Source: Roseivirga pacifica
GTDB lineage: Bacteria; Bacteroidota; Bacteroidia; Cytophagales; Cyclobacteriaceae
DNA: 64,000 bases
Direction of reading: 5' to 3'
Assembly: GCF_900111145.1 (NCBI RefSeq)
Contig: NZ_FOIR01000003.1
Location: 1-64,000 of the forward strand
Part shown: positions 45,719 through 55,935 of the stretch, piece by piece
Layout: the number at the start of each line of letters is the position of its first letter
Position numbering within the stretch: the stretch's first letter is position 1
Made by a program: the position numbers and the translations under genes
Notes under the pieces: generated by a model
Databases searched by the model: none
What the model was told of the DNA's origin: nothing
What the model saw: the letters and a program-made list of their open reading frames with translations, nothing else

Positions 45719-48700
45719 CTTACCTCCCTCACAACTACTGGTTCAACATATATTAAAAAGCCCGAAATTTTATCGTAGCCAAGTGCCAGCATTGCTGTCA
45801 TGTATCGTTTTACTTGTGTATGATGAGCATCGCTCTCCTTTTCTTTTTTGTAGTCGATGATGATCGCCTCCTTACCCTTTGTGAGCAACCTATCGGGCTT
45901 ATGCACTTTACCCTCAAACCATAATTCTCGCTCATTATAAACCTCATAGTCATCGGAAAACCACGAAGCTATCTGCTGGTCTTCAAACAGTTTTTCTATT
46001 CGCTCCTTTACCAAAGCAGCCGTTTTCGCCCTTAATTCTCCGGCTTGCTGCATCTGCCTTAGCACCAAATCCAAATCTTCCTTTACCCGAATAGCAGAGA
46101 GCACCTCATGCACTTGATTCCCCAACGTAATATTCTGCGCTTCTTCCGTATCCTGAAGCATAAAGAAACGGTCAGAATCATTCCGGATTTTTAATTTCTT
46201 TAGGTATGAATTCTCTGGATATACAGTCAAGGTTTCGCTATCCTTTGTCTCCTCAGATTTACCAATTTTGTGCTCGTCTTGTCCGAAGGCAAAAACCGTT
46301 TGCTCATCCATTTCCTCCACATCAAAACCGATTTCGGGCAAAATACCAAGCAGTAACTCGTTGATTCGGCTAGCACTTGGTCGTTTGGGCAAAGGCGCAG
46401 ATAGGTAGAGTTTTTCGCGCGGACGTGTAAACGCTACGTAGGTCTTGTTGAGAATATCCAAGGCACTTTCCTCAGCCTCTTTGTAATAAGCCTCACTAAA
46501 GTGAGATTCCAACAGCGTGTTCTTACTAAAATCAAGCGGAATGTACTTTAATGCCGCATATTTTTCTGGCAATTCACTGGTCCAGAATTGATGTAGTGTA
46601 GCGTTGGGCAGTATATTCCAATGGGCAAAAGGAATAAAAACTATAGGCGACTCAAGCCCCTTAGACTTGTGAATAGACAGAATTCGAACCGCATTGGTGT
46701 GCTCACTTGTGGCCACAGTTTGGTTGTCACCCTCTTTGGCCCACCACTCCAAAAATGCACTAATGGAGTGCACACCACGCTGCGACTGCTCCAATACCAC
46801 ATCAAGCAATTGCTGCAAGTAAATATCGGCTTGGGCTTTCCATTCAAACATGAGCAAAAGCTCACTTACCAGATCAAATAGCGGCAATTGTTTGAGTTCA
46901 TGCTGGCGCGAAATAAATGCTTCTGGAAACCCTGCTTCCTGCAAAGTCATTCGCTGCCCCTTACCATAAAGCATGGCCGTTGTTTGAGGTTTATTGTTCA
47001 ATCGAAAAAACAAGGTCAGCAAATTAAGCTGTAGCACCTCGTCTTTATCCGACTGCAAATAATGAAGCAATTCGAGTAGAAAAACCACCGCATCGCTTTG
47101 CTGCAACTTAAGCGACTCGCCATTGATGAAAGGGACTCCTTCCGCTAACATGGCATTGGCTATACCTGAAATCTCGCTATTTCTGTTCACCAAAATCAGC
47201 ATATCACTTAAACTGAATCCCTTGTCTCGATTACTCTTAATATTAGCAATCAGTGCTTCTATAGCCTGTTCTTGCCAATCTTCTTTGTAAAAAGTGGCTT
47301 TCACCAAACCGCCAGCTTCCCGCTTTGGATTTTGCTCATGCTTAAGAAAAGCCTGCTGAAACAAGGCCGTATCGCGCAGCGCATCGTTGCCTCCAAGAGC
47401 TTCAGGCAATTGTGCAAACAGCGCATTGTTAAAATCTACTATTCCCTTTAAGCTGCGGTAGTTATCGCCCAAGTTTTGGTCAGCTTCTTTAGGATAAAAT
47501 AGCCCGAGTTCTTCTTTAATTTGAGAGAGCAACAGTCGCATATTTCCACCTCTAAATCGGTAAATCGACTGTTTTACATCACCCACAATCAGCACTTCAT
47601 GTCCTTCGGAGAGGGCATTTATGATCAACGGCTTTAGGTTGACCCACTGGAAATTGGAGGTATCCTGAAACTCATCGATCATGATGTGTTTGTAGAAACT
47701 GCCCAGTTTTTCGAACATAAAGGGCGCATCAGCCTCTTGCAGAATATCTCTAAGGATAATATTAGTATCGGAAATAAGCATTACGTTGTGCTCATCACGG
47801 TAATCCTTCAGCTTACGATATAGTGCTTCGAGTAAGCCATAGGCATAAATGTTTTTCAGAATGGCCCTTGCCGTATTGTATTCCAGCGATTTGGAGGCAA
47901 TGTAATCGATAACACTCTGAGACAAGCGTAACAAGCCATTGCTTAGGGCTTCATCTATTTGATCTTTTTTATCCGACTTCAGCGTGTACCAGCTTTTGTC
48001 TCCCGCTACGGTTTTTAAGAAGGTATCTGTAAGCTTAAAGTCACCTTTGGTGAGTTTAAGGAAGGTATTGGCTACACTCCTGCTCGCTCCTCCGCTAAAA
48101 TCTGCCAACACCAGTTGATGTTTCGAGAGTAAATCTAGCGCTTCGTTCCCCCAGCTTTTTAATTGATTTTCATAAACTTTTACGTCCTTCTTAAGCTCAT
48201 CAATCAGCTTTTTAAGGTCGGGCAATTCAATGGCCTGCTCAAGGCCGGCCTGAAAAGCCTCCTGAAAAAGGTTCTTTCCCAGCTTTTCAATTTGCTGGTC
48301 TACATTCCACGATTTATCATTTTCAATTTGCTCAGTGGTAAAGCTGATTAACCATTGGCGGATTTGCTCATTGTCATCCAAATCGCGAAAAAGCTCATCA
48401 ATGGCCTCGCCCAGTGCCAAGTCCACATTCATTTCCACCTCATAACTCAGTGGTAAGTCGAGCTCTCGAGCAAAGGATTTCAACACACGGGAAAAGAAAC
48501 TATCGATGGTAGAAACCTCGAACCTACCATAGTTGTGAATGATCAGTTCATAGGCTTCATTGGCACGTTGCTGAATTTCATCTGCCTCAAACTTTCCATC
48601 AAAATGATCGAGCAATAGGGGCAAGTAGCTTTCATCCGTTCCATTGGCAATAGCCTCCAGGGTCTCCAAAATCCTGGATTTCATTTCCTCAGTAGCCTTG

Positions 48701-48828
48701 TTGGTAAAGGTAATGGCCAACGTGTGTTTAAAGTCTTCTGGCCGTTGTATGAGCAGTTTTATGTACTCTTTAACAAGCGTAAAAGTCTTTCCAGAACCAG
48801 CTGAGGATTTGTAAACGGTAAGTGCCAA
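45715..48828 (-). CDS. addA: AddA-like UvrD-family helicase-nuclease
   Basis: 1,037 residues. Superfamily-1 helicase: Walker A SSAGSGKTFTLVKEY at residues 8-22, TFTNKATEEMKSRI, MIDEFQDTSNFQW (Walker B/motif II), VGDVKQSIYRFRGG, and ILSIHKSKGLESPIVF (motif V region); the C terminus has a RecB-type nuclease, AIIIDYKKEKES. The start is TTG at 48828: a TAG precedes it by 12 nt in frame and Walker A begins seven codons later, so no other start is possible. Forms the recombination-repair pair with the overlapping downstream gene. Confidence 0.92.
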   Translation of the reverse strand: MALTVYKSSAGSGKTFTLVKEYIKLLIQRPEDFKHTLAITFTNKATEEMKSRILETLEAIANGTDESYLPLLLDHFDGKFEADEIQQRANEAYELIIHNYGRFEVSTIDSFFSRVLKSFARELDLPLSYEVEMNVDLALGEAIDELFRDLDDNEQIRQWLISFTTEQIENDKSWNVDQQIEKLGKNLFQEAFQAGLEQAIELPDLKKLIDELKKDVKVYENQLKSWGNEALDLLSKHQLVLADFSGGASRSVANTFLKLTKGDFKLTDTFLKTVAGDKSWYTLKSDKKDQIDEALSNGLLRLSQSVIDYIASKSLEYNTARAILKNIYAYGLLEALYRKLKDYRDEHNVMLISDTNIILRDILQEADAPFMFEKLGSFYKHIMIDEFQDTSNFQWVNLKPLIINALSEGHEVLIVGDVKQSIYRFRGGNMRLLLSQIKEELGLFYPKEADQNLGDNYRSLKGIVDFNNALFAQLPEALGGNDALRDTALFQQAFLKHEQNPKREAGGLVKATFYKEDWQEQAIEALIANIKSNRDKGFSLSDMLILVNRNSEISGIANAMLAEGVPFINGESLKLQQSDAVVFLLELLHYLQSDKDEVLQLNLLTLFFRLNNKPQTTAMLYGKGQRMTLQEAGFPEAFISRQHELKQLPLFDLVSELLLMFEWKAQADIYLQQLLDVVLEQSQRGVHSISAFLEWWAKEGDNQTVATSEHTNAVRILSIHKSKGLESPIVFIPFAHWNILPNATLHQFWTSELPEKYAALKYIPLDFSKNTLLESHFSEAYYKEAEESALDILNKTYVAFTRPREKLYLSAPLPKRPSASRINELLLGILPEIGFDVEEMDEQTVFAFGQDEHKIGKSEETKDSETLTVYPENSYLKKLKIRNDSDRFFMLQDTEEAQNITLGNQVHEVLSAIRVKEDLDLVLRQMQQAGELRAKTAALVKERIEKLFEDQQIASWFSDDYEVYNERELWFEGKVHKPDRLLTKGKEAIIIDYKKEKESDAHHTQVKRYMTAMLALGYDKISGFLIYVEPVVVREVR

Positions 48829-48919
48829 TGTGCTTAATTTCTATTAAAAAATTGAAGTTAAGCGAAATTAGTCAATTGAAGAGCTTAGTGTAAAGTGGTG
48901 CTAGAAATTCAAGGAAATT

Positions 48920-51900
48920 TTATCTGTAAAGATTAACCGTACCCCTTATATTTTCCTCGAAAGTGACCCCATTCAAAGTGCCTGCATAAAAGATAACATA
49001 AGAATATTTGCCATTTGGCGCGTCTCCACCTTCGAAGGTGCCATCCCAACCTTGAGTAAGGTCTTCAGAGGCGAACACAACGCTTCCCCAACGATTAAAA
49101 ATTTGTATAGAGTAAACCACAGCACAGTCCGCCACAGGCTTAAATTCATCGTTTACATTATCGCCATTTGGGCTAAATGCATTAGGCATATAAATACGCG
49201 GAATACGCTCTATCTTATCTATCGTCAAGCTGGTCTCGCAGCCATTGGCATCTACAATACGGACAGTGTAGGTACCGCGGTTCATACTCCTTCCCTCTTG
49301 TTCATCAATATTCGGGTCGTTATTCCAATAGAATTGGTAATCGGGGCTCCCCCCCTTTGCATCAACAAAGGCAGTCCCATCAGATGCATCAGGGCAAATG
49401 GGGTTATTAATAAGGGATTCTAAATCGGGCTCTAATAAGTCGGGCTCTGTTACCTCCAAATTTGACGAGCTCACAGTACAACCATTTGCATCGGTAACTA
49501 CCACCGCATAAACCCCAGCTTTCAGATTATTTAATTCAGGTGAACTTGTGGTTACGTTCACTCCATTGCCCGTCCAGTTAAACGCATAAGGAGTTGTTCC
49601 TCCCTGTACATTCAACATAATGGCACCGTTGGCCTCCTCAAAACAACGGACATTTAGAATTATTGGGGCATCAACAATCTCTAGTTCATCGGGCTGCGTC
49701 ACCGTTATTGGAACTGTGGTTATTTGGCAGCCCAAATCATCGTTAATGGTTGCCTCGTAATCGCCTGCTCGCAGACCACTTATGCTGGCACCAGTCATAT
49801 TGTTATCCCATTCAACGGTATAATTGCTACCTTTTCCTTCGGTGATAGTTAAATCTATGGCTCCATTATTCTGCCCAAAACAAAGCACATGCGATACCGA
49901 AGGTACAGCGACAATTTGATCGTAAACTTTAACATTTAGTGTATCCGAGTAGCCCTCACAATCAGAAATTGACGGGTTGAATTCCCTGTACCAGATTTTT
50001 CCTTCTCCTGCATTGCCCCAATCCACAAAAACTTCATTGCTATTATTGGCTCCCGCAGGAACAAAATCGCCTCCTTCTATAAACCACTCGTATTCAGAAC
50101 CATTTGTGGGTGTTGTATAAAAGCGTGTATTCATTCTTTCAGTAAAACACACCTCCGCCAACATGCTATTTGCTTCCACATAGCTATCAGTTTTAGGTGG
50201 AAGTGGCTCCAAACGTTTGTTAATTCTTACATCATAGGTAATGGTATCTCCCGGGCATCCCAATTCATTAAAAGGCACAAGCTTTAAGTAGGCATTGTCA
50301 TTTGCTGCCCCCCAGTCTACCGTAATCTGTTTGGTATTATCAGCTGAAGTAATCTGCCCCGAAAACGGAGCTATAAGCCACTGGTAGGTATAGTCATCAG
50401 GGCCATCTACAGCGTATTCAATACCGGTAACATCGGGGCAAACGGATGCTGGACCAATCACCTCGCCAACATCAATATCGTTGATGGTAACAGAACCAAA
50501 TATCACTTCAGAATCACCTCCGCAACTCGTATTACCGTCTGAAGCAATAAGCGTTACGTCATACACTCCTTCGGCATCATAGGTATGCGTTACGGTTTCA
50601 CCAGTCGCAGTGGTACCGTCACCAAAGTGCCAATCGAATGTATTATACCTAGGTTGCTCGCCAGGTTTTACCTCAAACTCTGCGGTAAAGGTTAATTCGG
50701 AATTAATACAAGCTTCTTGCGAAATGACATTTTCCATTAAATAAGGATCGGCAGCATTAATCTGCACGTTCAAATTTTCCAATGAAGCGCCCGCTACGTA
50801 ACCGAACGATTCGATGCCTCCATATGCATATACATAAGCAATAAAACCATCTTCGCTTTCCAAGGTATAATCTTCACCTCCGCTCAAATTAAGCGAAGCG
50901 TAAGCCAAGTCGGTACCATTTATATTTCTAAAACGGAAGGTGGGCACAGCAGCATCATTCAGCATTACATTGCCTGTGGCGGTTCTATCCACAATTATTG
51001 TAAGAAAATAGTTTGTGATATTAGAGGCTCGTAATGCATTAAATGTTATGGCCTCCAAACGCTGCTGAATTGGGCTTAGCACAATCATAAAAGGGTCACC
51101 ATCTCCGCTAGCACTGTTATTATCACAGCTTACAGATGTGCTATACTGCACCACCGAAATGGGTTTATCGGCACTTAAATACGTTACACCCGTTTCTACA
51201 AAATCCTCATACTCACCCGCACCTAAAACCAAAGTAGAATTCCCATCAATACTTATGGTGGTATTAGCCTCGGCAGCGATTATTCTGTACACATAGTTAT
51301 TTCTAAGCTCAATTGGGGTAACCACAAAATCCTGCCCCCACGAGCTCAGTGGATACATTTGTTCAAAAAGGTGATCGCCTGCGTAACCGCCTGCCCAGTT
51401 GGTTTGATTGGGTGCTTGGCCAGTTACCACTCCGCTGCAATCTTGGCCTCCCGTTACGCGTGTCCATTTGTTTCCTCCAAATACTGCAAAAGTTTTACAC
51501 TCAGAACTACCATCATCAACTGTTCTCAAAAAAGTTCCTGTCAAATCATCAAACGACTGCAACTGGTACACATCCCCTTCGTTCATGGTAATTTGGTAAG
51601 TCGTACCTGCAGAAACACCTCCTACCACATCTACCGAAGGCGTAATTTCTATAGTTGTACCATCTTGTGGAGAGACAAGTAATATTTCAGAAGGACTATT
51701 GGCAACTCCCACCTGATCGTTGAAAGGCGGGTCTTCATAATATGCTACTGCGTAATACTCATTCCCGAGAGAATTCTTAGGCAACACAACCGTGGCATCA
51801 GCACTATTAATTCTGTTGTTGAAAGCAAAAACACTTATTTTACGATCAGCCGTTATGCGAATCGCTTTGTTTTCAATATTACCGGAAAGAGATGCCGCAA

Positions 51901-52168
51901 AACTATTACTTGGTTCAACACTTATAACTTCGCTGTGTGTATTGCCTGGCTGTACTGTAAAATTCTTGGTAGTACCGTTTGTAAATATCTCAAGCTTTAC
52001 GTTGGCTTCACTTTTAGCCGTTATAAAAACCTCTAGCACCGAGGGGCTCTGACCATCATTATTCTCCATAAAGCCCAACCAAAACTCGGTACCCTCAGTG
52101 GTTACCTGAGCCTTAGCGCTAAAAAGCCCTATTGCCACAAACAGTATCGTAAGCAGTCCTTTCCTCAC
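48920..52168 (-). CDS. T9SS-sorted surface protein: IgGFc-binding-like, PKD, SprB repeats
   Basis: 1,082 residues from GTG 52168, with signal peptide ending LFSAKAQ. Residues about 25-470 resemble the IgGFc-binding N-terminal domain (TEGTEFWLGFMENN). A PKD domain follows (FDWHFGDGTTATGETVTHTYD, about 560-580), then Ig-like modules, then SprB-type repeats (VEWDNNMTGASISGLRAGDY; FNWTGNG...LNNLKAGVY). The last 90 residues form a type-B T9SS sorting domain (MPNAFSPNGDNVNDEFKP, FNRWGSVVF, PNGKYSYVIFY). It should be exported through T9SS and attached or released at the surface. Role likely adhesion or gliding related. Confidence 0.92.
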   Translation of the reverse strand: MRKGLLTILFVAIGLFSAKAQVTTEGTEFWLGFMENNDGQSPSVLEVFITAKSEANVKLEIFTNGTTKNFTVQPGNTHSEVISVEPSNSFAASLSGNIENKAIRITADRKISVFAFNNRINSADATVVLPKNSLGNEYYAVAYYEDPPFNDQVGVANSPSEILLVSPQDGTTIEITPSVDVVGGVSAGTTYQITMNEGDVYQLQSFDDLTGTFLRTVDDGSSECKTFAVFGGNKWTRVTGGQDCSGVVTGQAPNQTNWAGGYAGDHLFEQMYPLSSWGQDFVVTPIELRNNYVYRIIAAEANTTISIDGNSTLVLGAGEYEDFVETGVTYLSADKPISVVQYSTSVSCDNNSASGDGDPFMIVLSPIQQRLEAITFNALRASNITNYFLTIIVDRTATGNVMLNDAAVPTFRFRNINGTDLAYASLNLSGGEDYTLESEDGFIAYVYAYGGIESFGYVAGASLENLNVQINAADPYLMENVISQEACINSELTFTAEFEVKPGEQPRYNTFDWHFGDGTTATGETVTHTYDAEGVYDVTLIASDGNTSCGGDSEVIFGSVTINDIDVGEVIGPASVCPDVTGIEYAVDGPDDYTYQWLIAPFSGQITSADNTKQITVDWGAANDNAYLKLVPFNELGCPGDTITYDVRINKRLEPLPPKTDSYVEANSMLAEVCFTERMNTRFYTTPTNGSEYEWFIEGGDFVPAGANNSNEVFVDWGNAGEGKIWYREFNPSISDCEGYSDTLNVKVYDQIVAVPSVSHVLCFGQNNGAIDLTITEGKGSNYTVEWDNNMTGASISGLRAGDYEATINDDLGCQITTVPITVTQPDELEIVDAPIILNVRCFEEANGAIMLNVQGGTTPYAFNWTGNGVNVTTSSPELNNLKAGVYAVVVTDANGCTVSSSNLEVTEPDLLEPDLESLINNPICPDASDGTAFVDAKGGSPDYQFYWNNDPNIDEQEGRSMNRGTYTVRIVDANGCETSLTIDKIERIPRIYMPNAFSPNGDNVNDEFKPVADCAVVYSIQIFNRWGSVVFASEDLTQGWDGTFEGGDAPNGKYSYVIFYAGTLNGVTFEENIRGTVNLYR

Positions 52169-52358
52169 ATTAAGATTTAATCGAGCCTTTAAATATGGCT
52201 AATTATTTAACACCTAAGCAGTAGTTAAGCCCTAATGTTTAACAAGTGTTGTGAGTAAGACAAGCAAATTTTGAAAAAGTAAAAAGTGCACCAGCAAAAT
52301 TGTCAACTATTTGCTTCTTCTTTAATTATTCAATTGCTTTGCCATCAAATTATTTACA

Positions 52359-52742
52359 ATGGAGATTAAAGCTACAATAGAGAAGATTTTCTCTACTCAA
52401 AATATCACTCAATCATTCAAAAAACGTGAATTCGTTGTTGAATTTGCCGATAACCCACAGTACCCTGAATACATTAAATTTGAGGTTATTCAAGACAAGT
52501 GCGATTTACTTGATCAGTTTACAGAAGGCCAAACCATTAATATTAGCTTTAACCTAAAAGGTAGAAAATGGACTGATCCGCAAGGCCAAGTTAAATACTT
52601 TAACACACTACAAGCTTGGAGACTCACTCCAGAAACAGCATCGGCTCCGGCAGCAGGTAACGGTAGCACACCTCCTCCACCAGCAGCCAACGATGAGCCA
52701 GACTGGTTAAGTAGTGACGATTCGGACGACCTACCATTCTAA
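52359..52742 (+). CDS. DUF3127 protein with SSB-like acidic tip
   Basis: 127 residues. DUF3127 core (about 1-92: KKREFVVEFADNPQYPEYIKFEVIQD, INISFNLKGRKW), a beta-rich domain compatible with an OB fold. A Pro/Ala/Gly-rich linker (about 93-113) leads to DDSDDLPF at the C terminus, closely like the DDDIPF tip by which single-stranded-DNA-binding protein recruits partners. This suggests ssDNA binding or competition with SSB (inference). The downstream oxidase gene begins 3 bp after its stop. Confidence 0.82.
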   Translation: MEIKATIEKIFSTQNITQSFKKREFVVEFADNPQYPEYIKFEVIQDKCDLLDQFTEGQTINISFNLKGRKWTDPQGQVKYFNTLQAWRLTPETASAPAAGNGSTPPPPAANDEPDWLSSDDSDDLPF

Positions 52743-52745
52743 GGA

Positions 52746-53942
52746 ATGAAATACGACATTGTAGTAATTGGCGGTGGTATTGTAGGCCTTGCAACGGCTT
52801 ATCAAACACTCAAAAAAAAGCCCAGCTTAAAGCTTGCCTTGGTGGAGAAAGAGACAGAACTCTGTAAACATCAAACAGGCAATAATAGCGGGGTAATTCA
52901 CTCTGGCCTTTACTACAAACCTGGTAGCCTCAAAGCCAGAAACTGCATTGGCGGCTACCAGATGTTGCTAGATTTTTGCAGCGAAAATGAAATTCCCTAC
53001 GAACTGTGTGGCAAAGTAGTAGTAGCCACAGATGAATTTCAAAAACCACTTTTAGAAAACCTATATAACCGCGGGCTAGAAAACGGCTTAGACAAAATAT
53101 CTAAGCTCAGCATGGAAGCCCTTAAGGAAATTGAGCCCCACGTAAACGGTATTGCAGCACTTAATGTACCCTATACTGGTATAATAGACTATGTAGCCGT
53201 AGCCCATAAATATGCTGAATTAATTCAGGCCTTTGGTGGCGATATCTTTTTGGGTGAAAAAGTAACAGGCATTAAACAAAGTACTGGATTGGCTACCGTA
53301 ATCACCGAAAAGCAATCGTTTGAAACCAGTTTGGTAATTAACTGTGGTGGGCTTTATTCTGATAAATTAGCGCGCCAAACCAGTGAAGAGGTCGATCTCA
53401 AAATCATTCCTTTCCGTGGTGAATACTTTAAGCTTAAACCGGAAAAAGAGTATCTGGTAAAGCACCTAATTTACCCAGTACCAGACCCCAACTTTCCATT
53501 TTTGGGTGTACACTTTACCCGCATGATCAATGGAGGTATTGAAGCTGGACCAAATGCCGTTTTGGCATTTAGACGCGAAGGCTATAAAAAGTCCCAAATT
53601 CATTTGGGCGAATTGGCCGAGTCGCTGATGTGGCCGGGCTTTCAAAAAGTAGCCATGAAATACTGGAAAACTGGCTTTGGCGAAATGTACCGTTCTTTCT
53701 CAAAAGCAGCCTTTACCAAGGCTTTGCAAAAGCTAATTCCTGAAATTGAAGAAAACGACCTAGTGGATGGCGGTGCCGGTGTGCGCGCCCAAGCTTGCGA
53801 TAGAACCGGTGGTTTGCTAGACGATTTTGCAATTATTGAAGCGAATAAGGCCATTAATGTGTGTAATGCACCAAGTCCAGCGGCAACTTCGTCCCTTTCA
53901 ATTGGCAATACAGTCAGCAGTTTAGCAATTGAAAGATTCTAA
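52746..53942 (+). CDS. lhgO: L-2-hydroxyglutarate oxidase
   Basis: 398 residues. FAD-dependent DAO-fold oxidase: N-terminal dinucleotide motif IVVIGGGIVGLATAYQ, HQTGNNSGVIHSGLYYKPGS typical of LhgO, NCGGLYSDKLA, FRGEYFKL, and GAGVRAQACDRTGGLLDDF near the C terminus. It oxidises L-2-hydroxyglutarate, a side product of malate dehydrogenase, to 2-oxoglutarate, passing electrons to oxygen or quinones. The 3-bp gap to the DUF3127 gene implies one transcript, with no obvious functional link. Confidence 0.93.
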   Translation: MKYDIVVIGGGIVGLATAYQTLKKKPSLKLALVEKETELCKHQTGNNSGVIHSGLYYKPGSLKARNCIGGYQMLLDFCSENEIPYELCGKVVVATDEFQKPLLENLYNRGLENGLDKISKLSMEALKEIEPHVNGIAALNVPYTGIIDYVAVAHKYAELIQAFGGDIFLGEKVTGIKQSTGLATVITEKQSFETSLVINCGGLYSDKLARQTSEEVDLKIIPFRGEYFKLKPEKEYLVKHLIYPVPDPNFPFLGVHFTRMINGGIEAGPNAVLAFRREGYKKSQIHLGELAESLMWPGFQKVAMKYWKTGFGEMYRSFSKAAFTKALQKLIPEIEENDLVDGGAGVRAQACDRTGGLLDDFAIIEANKAINVCNAPSPAATSSLSIGNTVSSLAIERF

Positions 53943-54012
53943 ATAGAAAGTTTCTCTTAAGCTTAATCGTTTGGTGTAAGACTTATTTAGCCAAACCGTA
54001 TATTTTAGCGGT

Positions 54013-54870
54013 ATGAAATTTACCTATACCCTACTTTTAAGCATACTCACACTACTCCCTATTCAAAGCATAGCACAGACTAATGTGGAAGAATTCACTT
54101 TTCTTTCTTACAACATTCGTTTTAACAACCCACACGACAATGAGAATTGGTGGGGGCACAGAAAGGAAGCTGTGGTTGACTTGATCACCAATGAATTTCC
54201 AATTGCCTTTGGGGTACAGGAGGCCGTTTTGGACCAAATGACCTATATAGATAATAACACGCCAGGCTACAGCTACATTGGTGTGGGGAGAGACGATGGC
54301 AAGACTAAGGGAGAATTTAGTGCTATCTTCTACAATACTAATAAACTCAACGTGTTGAAAAGCGGTACTTTCTGGCTTTCGGAAACTCCGAATGAAGTTA
54401 GCAAGGGTTGGGATGCAGCCTTACCAAGGGTATGTACTTATGCCCAATTTGAGCACAAAGACTCTGGCATAGTATTCTGGTTGTTCAATACGCACTTTGA
54501 CCACGTAGGCAATAAAGCAAGGGTTGAATCGGCTAAGCTAATTGCCACTAAAATTGATGAATTTACAGAAGAAGACACTCCAGTAATTCTTACGGGCGAC
54601 TTTAACCTTACTCCTGATACTGAAGCCATGACTAAGCTGCGCGACTATTTGCAAGATGGCGCATTGGCCAAATCTACAGACCTTCAAGGCCCAGTTGGTA
54701 CATTCAGTGGTTTTAAGCTAGACGCACCACTGGATAGAAGAATCGACTATATCTATTCGAAAAATGTAACGGTAAACGCTTACAAACACTTGGACACAAA
54801 ACGTCCCAACGGACTGTGGGTTTCGGATCACTTACCAGTGGTTTCGAAAGTGTCAATGAAGAAGCCATAA
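54013..54870 (+). CDS. Exported endonuclease/exonuclease/phosphatase (EEP) family protein
   Basis: 285 residues with signal peptide (LLLSILTLLPIQSIAQ). EEP core motifs: FLSYNIRFNN, GVQEAV (metal Glu), NTHFDHVG, TGDFNLTP (Asp/Asn), RRIDYIY and WVSDHLPVV (catalytic Asp/His). Members cleave phosphodiesters in nucleic acids, lipids or sugar phosphates; the exported form in Bacteroidota commonly acts on phosphate esters in the periplasm, but the substrate is not visible. A bidirectional terminator follows. Confidence 0.9.
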   Translation: MKFTYTLLLSILTLLPIQSIAQTNVEEFTFLSYNIRFNNPHDNENWWGHRKEAVVDLITNEFPIAFGVQEAVLDQMTYIDNNTPGYSYIGVGRDDGKTKGEFSAIFYNTNKLNVLKSGTFWLSETPNEVSKGWDAALPRVCTYAQFEHKDSGIVFWLFNTHFDHVGNKARVESAKLIATKIDEFTEEDTPVILTGDFNLTPDTEAMTKLRDYLQDGALAKSTDLQGPVGTFSGFKLDAPLDRRIDYIYSKNVTVNAYKHLDTKRPNGLWVSDHLPVVSKVSMKKP

Positions 54871-54895
54871 CCAAACACGGAGTTATTAAGATTAC

Positions 54896-54930
54896 AAGGC
54901 CGGAAACTCAGTTTTCGGCCTTTATTTTAT
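54896..54930. terminator. Bidirectional terminator between convergent genes
   Basis: AAGGCCGaAAA, loop, TTTtCGGCCTT followed by TATTTTAT; lies between the EEP gene (+) and the AraC regulator (-). Confidence 0.8.
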
Positions 54931-54937
54931 CCATTGC

Positions 54938-55861
54938 CTAGTCTACCAAGTTTCTAGTAGCCTTAATCTGATATTCTTTAGGGGAAAGCGCATTCGTGCG
55001 TTTGAACAATCGATTGAAGTAGGAAAGACTATTAAATCCGCACTCCATATAAACCTCTTTAATTCTACGGTTAGGATCTTTTAAAAGGCTGGCAGCTAGT
55101 TTTAGCCGTTCGTTATTAATAAAGTTCACTGGGGAAATCCCTAACTCCTGCTTAAACACGCGATGAAAGTTCGATTCGCTCATATAGGCCTTTTTGCTCA
55201 GCTCTTCTACCGTTAATGGTTGATGTAAATTCTCTCGGATATAGCGAATAATAAAAGCCAAACGATTATTGTTGCTCAGTGACTTGCTCTGGGTATTATA
55301 AATTTCCCTCGATTCAGCCTGGAGTATCCTAACAATCAACTCCTTCATAGACATTTCTACAAACAGCGACTTAGACGGGTGATTTTCGGTAAATAGAAAT
55401 AGCAACTTATGAATCAGTTGATGAATAGCCATGTCGTTGGTAAAATGGAAATTGTAATCCGTAAACCTCCACTCACCACTGTCTACTTTGGGCATTGCCA
55501 AGTTCATCTGTTCAACAATTTCATCAATCTTTTCATGGTTAAAAGCCATTGCCAAGCACTTGGTAGGCCGGTTCAATTCTGCATCAGGAAAATCAATGCA
55601 CATTAACTCATCAGATGGAAGAATCAGGCTCTCCCCAGGCAGAAATTCAAAAGCCTCATGATCTCGCAGGTGCATTACCTTCTTACCCACTATCATACTA
55701 GCCAATACTGGTTCGTGAAACTGCAACAATACTTGGTTAGCCTCCTGATGCGTCTCAAACACATGCATTTCTGCCTGGTCCATTGCATAGGTAGTCTGGT
55801 TTTCTACCAGCGACTCTAACCTTCTGCTATTGTAAAAGCTCTGTGATAATTCCATAGTCAA
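54938..55861 (-). CDS. AraC-family transcriptional regulator
   Basis: 307 residues; an in-frame ATG two codons later (55855) is equally possible. The N-terminal cupin-like domain (VLASMIVGKKVMHL, LPGESLILPSDE) resembles AraC_N. The C-terminal two helix-turn-helix units contain LTVEELSKKAYMSESNFHRVFKQ and IKEVYMECGFNSLSYFNRLFKR. It is divergent from the aldehyde dehydrogenase operon, and the shared gap carries three TTGCAA repeats, two as TTGCAAGTAT at 21-bp spacing, the arrangement expected for an AraC-type dimer. It most likely controls that operon in response to an aldehyde or alcohol (inference). Confidence 0.92.
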   Translation of the reverse strand: MTMELSQSFYNSRRLESLVENQTTYAMDQAEMHVFETHQEANQVLLQFHEPVLASMIVGKKVMHLRDHEAFEFLPGESLILPSDELMCIDFPDAELNRPTKCLAMAFNHEKIDEIVEQMNLAMPKVDSGEWRFTDYNFHFTNDMAIHQLIHKLLFLFTENHPSKSLFVEMSMKELIVRILQAESREIYNTQSKSLSNNNRLAFIIRYIRENLHQPLTVEELSKKAYMSESNFHRVFKQELGISPVNFINNERLKLAASLLKDPNRRIKEVYMECGFNSLSYFNRLFKRTNALSPKEYQIKATRNLVD

Positions 55862-55935
55862 ATCCTTCCGCTGTTCTCTTCAATTTATTCAACCTGAAGC
55901 GATTACTACGGTAATCTAGCCTCAGCACATGGCAT

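Noticed and set aside
53969-53996. GTTTGG/CCAAAC inverted repeat before the EEP gene
   Set aside because: Only 6-bp arms with a 16-nt spacer and no U-tract; could easily arise by chance.
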